The position numbers were made by a program, and so were the translations under genes. Positions 8,838-17,231 of a stretch of DNA of 64,000 bases are shown piece after piece. Every line of letters begins with the position of its first letter. Positions within the stretch are counted from its first letter, which is position 1. The DNA is taken from assembly GCF_001704635.1 (NCBI RefSeq), contig NZ_MAXF01000029.1:29984-93983 (forward strand). The letters run 5' to 3'. The DNA comes from Streptomyces sparsogenes (GTDB lineage: Bacteria > Actinomycetota > Actinomycetes > Streptomycetales > Streptomycetaceae). Below the pieces are notes generated by a model that saw only the letters and a program-made list of their open reading frames with translations, did no database searches and was not told the DNA's origin.

Positions 8838-10160
8838 ATGGGGGGCACGGGACCCTTCCCCAGTTCCACGGGGGAACCCGAGAAGCCGGTCATGGGCCGC
8901 GAGGAGGTCGACCGTGTGCTGGCGGGGCTCGTCGCCGAACACGAGGCGATCGAGTCCTCGCTGCTCGCCCTCCAGGACCACGCCGGCCGCAGACTCCTCG
9001 AAGGCGCCGAGCTGACCGGCGTCACCAAGGACCGCTGGGCCACCACCGAGCAGGCCATCTCCCTGCTGTGGACGTATTTCGACGCCTACACCGACGCGCT
9101 GAACGCCGCCCGTGAGGTGCGCGCCCGCCACCGCTGGCCCACGCCCGGCGAGTTGGCCGAGCTGACCGAGCTGCTGCGCGGCCCCGGCATCACACTGCCC
9201 AGCAGCGCCTCGCTCACCGGCTCGCCGCTGCTCAGCGAGCAGTTGACGCTGCAGGCGCTGGTCGACCGGATGAACCGCTGGTACGCCGAGGCGCTCGACG
9301 TCATCGTGACGGCCGACGCGGTGTGGTCCGCGCTGCCCGCCCGTATCGACATGCTCTCCGCCGAGCTTCGGCGCACCCGCTCGCTCGCCCACTCCGTCGG
9401 GGTGCGCCCCGGGGAGCACCCCTCGGGGGACGACCTCGAGCGGATCACCGCCGAGCTGACCTCGCTGCGCGCCGAGGTCGTCCGCGACCCGCTCGCCTTC
9501 TGGTCCGGGGCCTCGCCCAGCTCGGCGCCCGGCGGCGGCCGCCCCGACACCACCCGCTATGACGCCGCGGCCCGCGCCCTGGAGGACGTGCGGCGCGAGA
9601 TCGAGGCGGTCCTCGATGTGCGGCAGGACGCGGAGCGGCGGCTGATGCGGCTGCGGGATGTGCTCTCCCGCGCGGACCGCACGCTCGCCGAGGCGCGGCA
9701 GGCACGTGGCGAGGTACTGGCCAAGATCGCGGCGTCCGAGGTGCCCGCGGTCAGCGGCCCGCCGACCGTGCTGCAGGAGCAGCTGGTCACGGCGGCCGAG
9801 TACCGCAGGCGCGCCCAGTGGCACCGGCTCTCCCCGCTGCTGGAGTCCCTGGAGGAACGCGCGGACGAGGAGCTGCTGCGCGCCCGGGAGTCGCTGACCG
9901 CGGTGACCGCGCCGCTGGCGGTGCGCGCCGAACTGCGCGGCCGTCTGGACGCGTACAAGGCGAAGGTCGCGCGGCACGGCCTGGCCGAGGACCCGCTGCT
10001 GATCGAGCGGTACGACACCGCGCGCCGGATGCTGTGGAGCGCGCCCTGCGACCTGCGCGCCGCCGAGGCGGCGGTGCTGCGCTACCAGCAGGCCGCGGCC
10101 GAGACCCTGGCCCCGCGCGGGACGGAGCCGGGCGGCCGGAGGACGGGGGAGGTCCTGTGA
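8838..10160 (+). CDS. Conserved-looking helical protein of unknown function in the PknG operon
   Basis: A 440-residue soluble protein that I cannot assign to a named family. It has no signal peptide, membrane segment or enzyme motif. The sequence is mostly charged amphipathic helix, especially about residues 165-215 and 245-350 (YDAAARALEDVRREIEAVL, DAERRLMRLRDVLSRADRT), with strong coiled-coil character. GAGAGG precedes ATG 8838. It sits 31 bases after glnH and overlaps a 38-codon ORF that leads directly into the PknG gene, so it is made in the same operon. An adaptor or scaffold between the membrane sensor and the kinase is a reasonable guess, but only from position. Confidence 0.7.
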   Translation: MGGTGPFPSSTGEPEKPVMGREEVDRVLAGLVAEHEAIESSLLALQDHAGRRLLEGAELTGVTKDRWATTEQAISLLWTYFDAYTDALNAAREVRARHRWPTPGELAELTELLRGPGITLPSSASLTGSPLLSEQLTLQALVDRMNRWYAEALDVIVTADAVWSALPARIDMLSAELRRTRSLAHSVGVRPGEHPSGDDLERITAELTSLRAEVVRDPLAFWSGASPSSAPGGGRPDTTRYDAAARALEDVRREIEAVLDVRQDAERRLMRLRDVLSRADRTLAEARQARGEVLAKIAASEVPAVSGPPTVLQEQLVTAAEYRRRAQWHRLSPLLESLEERADEELLRARESLTAVTAPLAVRAELRGRLDAYKAKVARHGLAEDPLLIERYDTARRMLWSAPCDLRAAEAAVLRYQQAAAETLAPRGTEPGGRRTGEVL

Positions 10161-10273
10161 GCGTCGCACGCGCGGCCGCCGGGCCGCAGACGACCACGAT
10201 GCACGAACTGTCGCTGCGCGGGCGACGGCGACATCAGCCGCTGCCGCGGCGGGGCTCACGGGGGATGCTGTGA
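10157..10273 (+). CDS. 38-codon linker ORF coupling the helical protein to PknG
   Basis: GTG at 10157 shares GTGA with the stop of the preceding gene, and its own TGA (10271-10273) shares GTGA with the start of the kinase gene. A good ribosome site (GGGGGAGG) lies just upstream. The predicted peptide is very basic (SLRGRRRHQPLPRRGSRGML at its end) and has no recognisable domain. It is too short for most gene finders. It may be only a translational bridge that carries ribosomes to the kinase start. Whether a peptide accumulates cannot be told from sequence. Confidence 0.45.
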   Translation: MSVARAAAGPQTTTMHELSLRGRRRHQPLPRRGSRGML

Positions 10274-12765
10274 AGGCGGGCAGGTGTCAGCGGCGCGGGT
10301 GCGGCGGGTCGTACGAGGACGTGGGCGGCGGCCAGCTGTACTGCGACACGTGCGGGATGGCCCCGGTCGTCTCGCGGGACGGGATGGTCGGCTCCCAGCC
10401 CACCGGCGTCACCGGCGTCGGGCGCGGCGCGGTCCGGGGCAGCGGCTCGTCGGGGAGCGGCCGCTCCTCCTCGCGCCCGTCGTCCCGGTCCTCCTCGTCC
10501 CGGCGGTCGGTGTCCGGGCGGCTGTCCCGCTCGCTGGGGTCGGGGCGGTCCTCCTCGCGTTCGGTGTCGGTGCGCAGCTCCCGCTCCTCGGCCGCGGCCT
10601 CGTCCGGGCGCAACCGCCTGGGCGCGGGCCTGGTCAGCATCCCCGAGGTGCCGCGACCCGACCCGCGTACGGCGGTGCTGGCCACCCCGGAGGTGCCCGA
10701 GCGCAAGCGGTTCTGCAGCCGGGGCGACTGCGGGGCGCCGGTGGGGCGGGCCCGTGGCGGGCGGCCGGGCCGCACCGAGGGGTTCTGCACCAAGTGCGGC
10801 CATCCGTACTCCTTCGTGCCCAAGCTGAGCCCCGGCGACATCGTGCACGGCCAGTACGAGGTGGTGGGGTGTCTGGCCCACGGCGGTCTGGGCTGGATCT
10901 ACCTGGCCATCGACCGCGCGGTGTCCGACCGCTGGGTGGTGCTCAAGGGCCTGCTGGACACCGGCGACGAGGAGGCCCTGTCCGTCGCCGTGTCGGAGCG
11001 CCGGTTCCTCGCCGAGATCGAGCACTCCAACATCGTCCGCATCTACAACTTCGTCGAGCACCTCGACCGCCGCACCGGCAGCCTCGACGGCTACATCGTG
11101 ATGGAGTACGTCGGCGGCAAGTCGCTCAAGGACATCGCCAACTCCCGCCGGGCGCCGGACGGCAGGCGTGATCCGCTGCCGGTGGAGCAGGCCTGCGCGT
11201 ACGGGATCGAGGCGCTGGAGGCCCTGGGCCATCTGCACAGCCGCAACCTGCTCTACTGCGACTTCAAGGTCGACAACGCCATTCAGCAGCAGGACCAGCT
11301 CAAGCTCATCGACATGGGCGCGGTGCGGCGGATGGACGACGACGAGAGCCCGATCTACGGCACGGTCGGCTACCAGGCCCCCGAGGTGTCGGAGCTGGGC
11401 CCGTCGGTCGCCTCGGACCTGTACACGGTGGCGCGCACCCTCGCGGTGCTGACCTTCGACTTCCAGGGCTATACGAACGTCTTCGCGGACAGCCTGCCCG
11501 ACCCGGGGAACATCGAGGTGTTCCAGCGCTACGAGTCGTTCTACCGGCTGCTGGTACGGGCCACCGACCCCGATCCGAACCGGCGGTTCGGCTCCGCGCA
11601 GGAGATGGCCGACCAGCTGACGGGCGTGCTGCGGGAGGTCGTGGCGCTGCAGACCGGGCGGCCCCGGCCCGCGATGTCCACCCTCTTCGGGCCCGAACCG
11701 CGGGTGGTGGACACCCTGTTGTTCGCGGAGCAGGGCCAGGACCCGTCCGCGCTCGGGGCCCGCCGCGCCCGCCGGGGCAAGGCGGCCGCCGACCCGCCCC
11801 CGCCGCAGGGCGTGCTCCCGCTGCCGCTGCCCGCGATCGCCCCGCTGGACGCCCGCGCCACCGCCCTGGCCCTGCCCGTGCCGCTGGTGGACCCGGACGA
11901 CGCCAACGCCGGTTTCCTGGCCGGGCTGTTGACCTCGGCCCCCACCGAGCTGCACGCGGCGCTGCGGGCGGCCCCGGCCGACTCGCTGGAGCTGCGGCTG
12001 CGCCGCATCCGCGCCCAGCTGGAGCTCGGCCACACGCGCGAGGCGGGAGTGGCGCTCGACGGCCTGGAGGCCGGCTATCCCGACGACTGGCGGATCGTCT
12101 GGTACCGGGGCCTGCACGCGCTGGCGACGGGGGACAACGAGACGGCGGCCCTGTCCTTCGACGCCGTCTACGACGCGTTCCCCGGCGAGCCCGCGCCGAA
12201 GCTGGCGCTCGGCGTGTGCGCCGAGGTGCTCGGCCAGTTGGACAACGCGGCGGAGTACTACCGGCTGGTGTGGACGACCGACCCGAACCATGTGAGCGCC
12301 GCCTTCGGGCTGGCCCGGGTCCTGCTGTACGCCGGGGACCGCGCGGGAGCGGTGGCCGCCCTCGAATCGGTGCCGGAGTCGTCCATCCACTACACGGCGG
12401 CCCGGGTCGCGGCCGTCCGGGCCCGGCTGCGGCAGCGCACCGCGCACGAGCCGCTGCTGGGCGATCTGACGGCCTCGGCGCAACAGGTCGAGCGGCTGGG
12501 ACAGTTGGGCATCGACGCGGTGCGGTACGAGCGGCTGTGCACGGAAGTACTGGGCAGCGCCCTGGATTGGGTACTGTCCGGCAGCAACGGTGCGCCGCCG
12601 GGCGGCGCCCGGCCGTCGCTGCTCGGCAGCAGTCTGGACGAGCGGGGACTGCGCTTCGGCTTGGAACGCTCGTACCGGGTACTCGCCAGGCTCGCACAGC
12701 GCGGCGAGGAAAGGATCGAACTGGTGGAGCGGGCCAACCGTTTCCGCCCCAGGACGTGGGTGTGA
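10270..12765 (+). CDS. pknG: PknG-type serine/threonine protein kinase with zinc ribbons and TPR domain
   Basis: An 831-residue soluble kinase with the PknG domain order. There is an N-terminal zinc ribbon (CQRRGC...CDTCG, residues 6-29), a Ser/Arg-rich linker, and a rubredoxin-like metal site (CSRGDC...CTKCG, about 148-176). The kinase domain shows catalytic Lys in VVLKGLL (about 225), YVGGKSLK, YCDFKVDN replacing the HRD loop, and DMGAV replacing DFG, as in mycobacterial PknG. TPR-like helices follow from about 560 to 720. Mycobacterial PknG phosphorylates FHA protein GarA and controls glutamate/TCA metabolism. An FHA protein is encoded five kb downstream. The GTG start overlaps the 38-codon ORF. 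Confidence 0.92.
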   Translation: MKAGRCQRRGCGGSYEDVGGGQLYCDTCGMAPVVSRDGMVGSQPTGVTGVGRGAVRGSGSSGSGRSSSRPSSRSSSSRRSVSGRLSRSLGSGRSSSRSVSVRSSRSSAAASSGRNRLGAGLVSIPEVPRPDPRTAVLATPEVPERKRFCSRGDCGAPVGRARGGRPGRTEGFCTKCGHPYSFVPKLSPGDIVHGQYEVVGCLAHGGLGWIYLAIDRAVSDRWVVLKGLLDTGDEEALSVAVSERRFLAEIEHSNIVRIYNFVEHLDRRTGSLDGYIVMEYVGGKSLKDIANSRRAPDGRRDPLPVEQACAYGIEALEALGHLHSRNLLYCDFKVDNAIQQQDQLKLIDMGAVRRMDDDESPIYGTVGYQAPEVSELGPSVASDLYTVARTLAVLTFDFQGYTNVFADSLPDPGNIEVFQRYESFYRLLVRATDPDPNRRFGSAQEMADQLTGVLREVVALQTGRPRPAMSTLFGPEPRVVDTLLFAEQGQDPSALGARRARRGKAAADPPPPQGVLPLPLPAIAPLDARATALALPVPLVDPDDANAGFLAGLLTSAPTELHAALRAAPADSLELRLRRIRAQLELGHTREAGVALDGLEAGYPDDWRIVWYRGLHALATGDNETAALSFDAVYDAFPGEPAPKLALGVCAEVLGQLDNAAEYYRLVWTTDPNHVSAAFGLARVLLYAGDRAGAVAALESVPESSIHYTAARVAAVRARLRQRTAHEPLLGDLTASAQQVERLGQLGIDAVRYERLCTEVLGSALDWVLSGSNGAPPGGARPSLLGSSLDERGLRFGLERSYRVLARLAQRGEERIELVERANRFRPRTWV

Positions 12766-12768
12766 TCG

Positions 12769-14359
12769 ATGTCGCAGATGCCACGGCTGCCCCGGGTGGC
12801 AGCGTGCCCGACCTGTGAAGAGCCGCTGGAGTCGGGTGACAACTTCTGCGGCGTGTGCGGGGCCGACCTCGCGTCGGCCCCGCCGACCCCGCCGGTCCCA
12901 CCGGCCCCGCCGACCCCACCGGCCCCGCTGGTCCCACCCGCTGGTCCCACCGGCCCCACCGGTCCCACCGGCCCCCGAAGTGGCCGTGGGTCATCCGGCG
13001 CCGCCGGTGAGCGGGACGGCGCGGGCCAGGCGGGAGGAGCCGGAGGACTACCCCCTCCCGGCCCCCGCCCAGGCCGCCCGGCCCGCCCCGCCGGGTCCCC
13101 CCGCTCCCCCCGCTCCGCCGGCCGGGGCCGTCTGGGACGCACCGCCCGCCCCCGCCACCCCACCGGCACCGCCGGCCCCACCGGCACCGCCAGCCCCGCC
13201 GGCCCCGGCAGCCCCACCGGCACCGGCCGCCCCGTACGCCGCCGCACCCGATGCGGGGCCCCCGGGGGCCGACCCGCGGGCCGCGGCCGAGCTCGGTGCC
13301 CCGGGCGCTCAGGCCACCGCGGGCACGTTGAGCAACCCGGGTGTTCCGAGCATTCCGTGTATTCCGGGTATTCCGACGGACAGTGATACGAACAGCGGCG
13401 GCGGGGCGTACCCCCGGCCGGCGGGCGGCGGCGGCCGCCGGTGCGCCGTGTGCCAGGAGGGCACCATCGACCACGACGGCTACTGCGACTCCTGCGGCCA
13501 CGCCCAGCCCCGGGACCGCGACCACATGGAGCGGGAACTGGCGGGTGTCGCGGCGGCCAGCGACCGCGGCCTGCGCCACCACCGCAACGAGGACGCGTTC
13601 GCCGTGTCCGCCGCCGCGCTGCCCGACGGCTCACCGGCCGTCCTCGCCGTCGTCTGCGACGGCGTCTCCTCGGCGACCCGCCCCGACGACGCCTCCGCGG
13701 CCGCCGCCCACGCCGCCGGCCGGTCACTGCTCGCCTCCCTCCCCCGCGGCACCCACCCCCAGCAGGCGATGAACGAGGCGATCATCGCCGCCTCCGAGGC
13801 GGTCAACTCCCTGGCGGCGGAGCCCGGCGGGGCCGGCCCGCACGACGACCCCCACCAGCGCCAGCAGAACGCGCCGGCCTGCACCATCGTCAGCGCGGTG
13901 GTCACCCCCGGCATCCTCACCGTCGGCTGGATCGGCGACAGCCGCGCCTACTGGGTGCCCGACGACCGCTCGGCCCCGCCCGCCCGGCTCACCGAGGACG
14001 ACTCCTGGGCGGCCCAGATGGTGGCGGCAGGTCTGATGTCCGAGGCGGAGGCTTACGCGGACGAGCGGGCCCACGCCATCACCGGCTGGCTCGGCGCGGA
14101 CGCCTATGAACTGGACCCGCACACCGCGTCCTTCAAGCCGGACCGGCCGGGCGTGGTGGTGGTGTGCACCGACGGGCTGTGGAACTACGCCGAATCGGCG
14201 CAGGAGATGGCGCGCGCGGTGCCGCCGGACGCCCGCACCCGGCCGATGCACAGCGCTCGCGCCCTGGTCGGTCACGCCCTGGAGGGCGGCGGCCACGACA
14301 ACGTAACAGTGGCCGTGCTGCCGTTCCCCGCGGAGCCGGGCAGGGCAGGATCCGGCTGA
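12769..14359 (+). CDS. PP2C-family protein phosphatase with zinc ribbon, reading frame broken by a 13-bp duplication
   Basis: The N-terminal zinc ribbon (CPTCEEPLESGDNFCGVCG) is read from ATG 12769, but the phosphatase domain is in the next frame. Removing one copy of the 13-bp tandem repeat at 12925-12950 joins both into a single 525-residue ORF: zinc ribbon, long Pro/Ala linker, second ribbon (CAVCQEG...CDSCG), then the PP2C core with RGLRHHRNEDAF, VCDGVSSA, IGDSRAYW, TDGLWNY and GHDNVTVAVLPF. PP2C enzymes remove Ser/Thr phosphate with two metal ions. Adjacent to the kinase, VWA and FHA genes, it is the likely counter-enzyme of PknG. As written, only a short ribbon protein would be made unless slippage or an internal start operates. 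Confidence 0.85.
12925..12950 (+). repeat. 13-bp tandem duplication inside the phosphatase gene
   Basis: CCGCTGGTCCCAC occurs at 12925-12937 and again at 12938-12950. Upstream codons of the zinc ribbon are in one frame and the downstream PP2C codons are in the +1 frame, and 13 is 3n+1. Loss of one copy gives an uninterrupted gene. The surrounding Pro-coding DNA is itself made of short direct repeats, which favours slipped-strand changes. Confidence 0.92.
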
Positions 14360-14401
14360 TCCTCCGGTGAGTGCCGGCGGAAGCGCCAAGGAGCGGATCT
14401 G

Positions 14402-15778
14402 ATGGCCAACTTCGCCAAGTCCACGGTCCCCCGGTTCTCGGTCGAGGTCTCCCAGAACGAGTACCTCCCCGAGGGGGGTCGCGAGGTGAACGCGATCGTC
14501 ACGGTCACCTCCACGGGCGGCGGCACCACCGGGGGCCTGCCCCTCCCCGCGGCCCCGGCACCCGCCCCGGTCCGGGACCGAGCAAGCAATCCGTCCCCCC
14601 GCGCGGCCGTGGTCATCATGGTCGACTGCTCCGGCTCCATGGACTGTCCGCCGACGAAGATCCGCCATGCGCGGAAGGCGACCGCCGCCGCGATCGACAC
14701 GCTCCGCGACGGCGTCGCCTTCGCCGTGGTCGCCGGCACCCACCGGGCCGAGGAGGTCTTCCCGGGCGGGGGCAGGCTGGCCACGGCCGACCCGGCCACC
14801 CGGGCCCGGGCCAAGGAGGCGCTGCGCCGGCTGAGCGCCGGCGGCGGCACCGCGATCGGCACCTGGCTGCGCCTGGCCGACCGGCTGCTGGCGACGGCCG
14901 AGGCGCCGATCCGGCACGGCATCCTGCTCACCGACGGCCGCGACGAGCACGAGGAGCCGGCCGAGCTGCGGGCCGCGCTGGACGCCTGCGCGGGCCGCTT
15001 CACCTGCGACGCGCGCGGGGTGGGCACCGACTGGGAGGTCAAGGAGGTCACCGGCATCGCCTCCGCGCTGCTCGGCACGGCCGACATCGTGGCCGACCCC
15101 TCCGATCTGGCCGCGCTGACCGCGGACTTCACCGGGATGATGGAGGCCGTGATGGGCAAGGAGGTCGCGGACGTCGGCCTGCGGGTGTGGACGCCGGTGG
15201 GCGCCGAGGTGGTGTTCCTCAAGCAGGTGGCGCCCGCGGTGGAGGACCTGACCGGCCGGCGCGCCGAGGCCGGGGCGCGCGCGGGCGACTATCCGACGGG
15301 CTCGTGGGGCGACGAGTCCCGCGACTACCACCTGTGTGTGCGGGTGCCGGCGGCCGAGGTCGGGCAGGAGATGCTGGCCGCCCGCGTCTCCCTCGTCCTG
15401 CCGCGGCCCGCCGGCGGACTGCCGGCCACCCTCGCCCAGGGGCTGGTCCGGGCGGTGTGGACGGATGACGCCGCCGCCTCGACCGCGATGAATCCGCAGG
15501 TCGCGCACTACACGGGCCAGGCCGAACTGGCACAGGCCATCCAAGAAGGGATGGATGCCCGCAAAGCGGGCGATGTGGAAGGAGCCACGGCGCGGTTGGG
15601 ACGTGCCGTCCAGCTGGCGAGCGCCTCGGGGAACGCGGACACGGCGAAACTGCTTGCGAAGGTGGTGGACGTCGTCGACGTGGCGACGGGTACTGTGCGA
15701 CTGAAGGCGAAGGTCGCGGAGGCGGATGAGATGACTCTCGAGACGCGCTCCACCAAGACAGTTCGCGTCAAGAAGTAA
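14402..15778 (+). CDS. von Willebrand factor A domain protein (TerY-like)
   Basis: A 458-residue cytoplasmic protein. An N-terminal beta-rich part (residues 1-45) is followed by a VWA domain with the metal-ion-dependent adhesion site DCSGSM near residue 76, the conserved Thr in GGGTAIGTWL and the Asp in GILLTDGRDEHEE. A C-terminal helical region ends in basic residues (KTVRVKK). AAGGAGCGGA lies upstream of ATG 14402. TerY-like VWA proteins occur with a PP2C phosphatase and a Ser/Thr kinase in described TerY-P triads. Here the same three classes are adjacent, with a PknG-type kinase. It probably provides a metal-dependent protein-binding surface for the kinase/phosphatase complex. Confidence 0.85.
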   Translation: MANFAKSTVPRFSVEVSQNEYLPEGGREVNAIVTVTSTGGGTTGGLPLPAAPAPAPVRDRASNPSPRAAVVIMVDCSGSMDCPPTKIRHARKATAAAIDTLRDGVAFAVVAGTHRAEEVFPGGGRLATADPATRARAKEALRRLSAGGGTAIGTWLRLADRLLATAEAPIRHGILLTDGRDEHEEPAELRAALDACAGRFTCDARGVGTDWEVKEVTGIASALLGTADIVADPSDLAALTADFTGMMEAVMGKEVADVGLRVWTPVGAEVVFLKQVAPAVEDLTGRRAEAGARAGDYPTGSWGDESRDYHLCVRVPAAEVGQEMLAARVSLVLPRPAGGLPATLAQGLVRAVWTDDAAASTAMNPQVAHYTGQAELAQAIQEGMDARKAGDVEGATARLGRAVQLASASGNADTAKLLAKVVDVVDVATGTVRLKAKVAEADEMTLETRSTKTVRVKK

Positions 15779-15849
15779 CAAGCAGTAACGCAACAAGCGC
15801 ACAAAACGGCAGCACATGCCAAGAACGGCACAAGAGGGGGAACACCGAC

Positions 15850-17070
15850 ATGCCGACCTGCCCTAACGGCCACCAATCGGCGGCCGACGACTGGTGCGAG
15901 GTGTGTGGCCACCGGATGTCGGGGACGCCCGTGCCCTCGGGCGCCGTCCCCCCGCCTCCGCCGCCGATGCCCGGCCCGGGCGGGCCGGGCGGCCCTCCCG
16001 GATTCCCCGGCCCGCCCGGCGCCCCGGGGCCCCAAGGCGCGCCCGGGGGCTACGGCTACCCCGCGCCCGGCCCGCAGTCGCCGGACTCGACCTTCCAGGC
16101 GGAGCTGTGCCCCCAGTGCCGTACGCCCCGCGAGGCGCAGGCGCCCTTCTGCGAGGAGTGCCGCTACAACTTCCTGACCCAGTCGCCCACCTCGTACGCC
16201 CCGCCGCCCCCGCCCGGGCCCGGCGGCTTCCAGCCGCCGCAGCCCCAGCCGTACCCGCCCCAGGGTCCGTACGGAACCCCTGACTACGCCCCGCCCTCCC
16301 AGCGGCCCCCGGGCCCGGCCTTCGGCGAGGACGACTGGGCGCAGCGGCCCCCGGGCCCGGCCCTCGCCGACGACGACTGGACGCTGCCGCCGCCGAACGC
16401 CGCCGGGGCCGGAGCCCCGCCGAACGCCCCCGCGCCCCCGTCGCCGTACGGAGCGCCGCAGCCGCACGGCCAGCCCTTCCCGGGCGGTCCGGGCGCCCCG
16501 GCGCCCGGACCGCATCAGGGGCCTCCGCAGCATCAGGCACCGCCGCAGGGGCCGCCGCCCCAGGGACCGCATCAGGGACCCCCACAGGGGCCGCCGCATC
16601 AGGGGCCGCCCGCCCACTTCACCCAGGGCGGCGGTGCCCCGGGCGTCCCCGGCCCCGGCGGCCCCGGGAACTGGGTCGCGGTCGTCGCCCCCGACCGTGA
16701 GTACTTCATGGCCATGATGAACCGCAGCGGCCCGGAGGCGGCCGGCCTGAACCTCCCGGCCTACTCCCCCGAGCAGCAGCTCCCGCTCACCGGGCAGCAG
16801 ATCACCATCGGCCGCCGCCGCCACAGCACCGGCGAGTCGCCCGACATCGACCTGGCGCGCCCGCCGGAGGACCCGGGGGTCTCCCACCAGCACGCGGTCC
16901 TCGTCCAGCAGCCCGACGGTGGCTGGGCCGTCGTCGACCAGGACTCGACGAACGGCACCACCATCAACGGCGCCGAGGAGCCGATCCAGCCGTACGTCCC
17001 GGTCCCCCTCCAGGACGGCGACCGCGTCCACGTCGGTGCCTGGACGACGATCACCGTGCGCCGGGGATAG
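15850..17070 (+). CDS. Zinc-ribbon / Pro-Gly-Gln-rich / FHA domain protein
   Basis: A 406-residue protein. Two N-terminal zinc ribbons (CPNGH...CEVCG at 4-20 and CPQCRTP...CEECR near 92-109) are separated and followed by a long Pro/Gly/Gln-rich low-complexity region. A C-terminal FHA domain spans about residues 315-405, with the phosphothreonine-pocket motifs ITIGRRR, SHQHA and DSTNGTTING. FHA domains bind phosphothreonine. Mycobacterial PknG acts on the FHA protein GarA, so this is the probable partner of the kinase encoded upstream. It is the last gene of the operon, with a strong hairpin 63 bases after its stop. GAGGGGG precedes the ATG. Confidence 0.88.
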   Translation: MPTCPNGHQSAADDWCEVCGHRMSGTPVPSGAVPPPPPPMPGPGGPGGPPGFPGPPGAPGPQGAPGGYGYPAPGPQSPDSTFQAELCPQCRTPREAQAPFCEECRYNFLTQSPTSYAPPPPPGPGGFQPPQPQPYPPQGPYGTPDYAPPSQRPPGPAFGEDDWAQRPPGPALADDDWTLPPPNAAGAGAPPNAPAPPSPYGAPQPHGQPFPGGPGAPAPGPHQGPPQHQAPPQGPPPQGPHQGPPQGPPHQGPPAHFTQGGGAPGVPGPGGPGNWVAVVAPDREYFMAMMNRSGPEAAGLNLPAYSPEQQLPLTGQQITIGRRRHSTGESPDIDLARPPEDPGVSHQHAVLVQQPDGGWAVVDQDSTNGTTINGAEEPIQPYVPVPLQDGDRVHVGAWTTITVRRG

Positions 17071-17132
17071 CTGCCGGGGACAGCGGCCGGGGCTCACGGC
17101 CGCGGGCAGCGGCCGGGAATGACAGCCGCGGA

Positions 17133-17180
17133 GCCGGTGGCGGGCGGCGGGCCGACGTCGGCCGATCGCCCGCCACCGGC
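17133..17180. terminator. Bidirectional terminator hairpin between convergent genes
   Basis: A perfect 14-bp inverted repeat (17133-17146 with 17167-17180) encloses a second perfect 14-bp palindrome, GGCCGACGTCGGCC (17150-17163). It lies between the end of the FHA gene and the end of the oppositely oriented methyltransferase gene, so it can stop transcription from both sides. Confidence 0.75.
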
Positions 17181-17231
17181 CACACCCCACCCCTGGGCCG
17201 GGCCATCGGGGAGCCCGGGCTCGGGCCCGCG

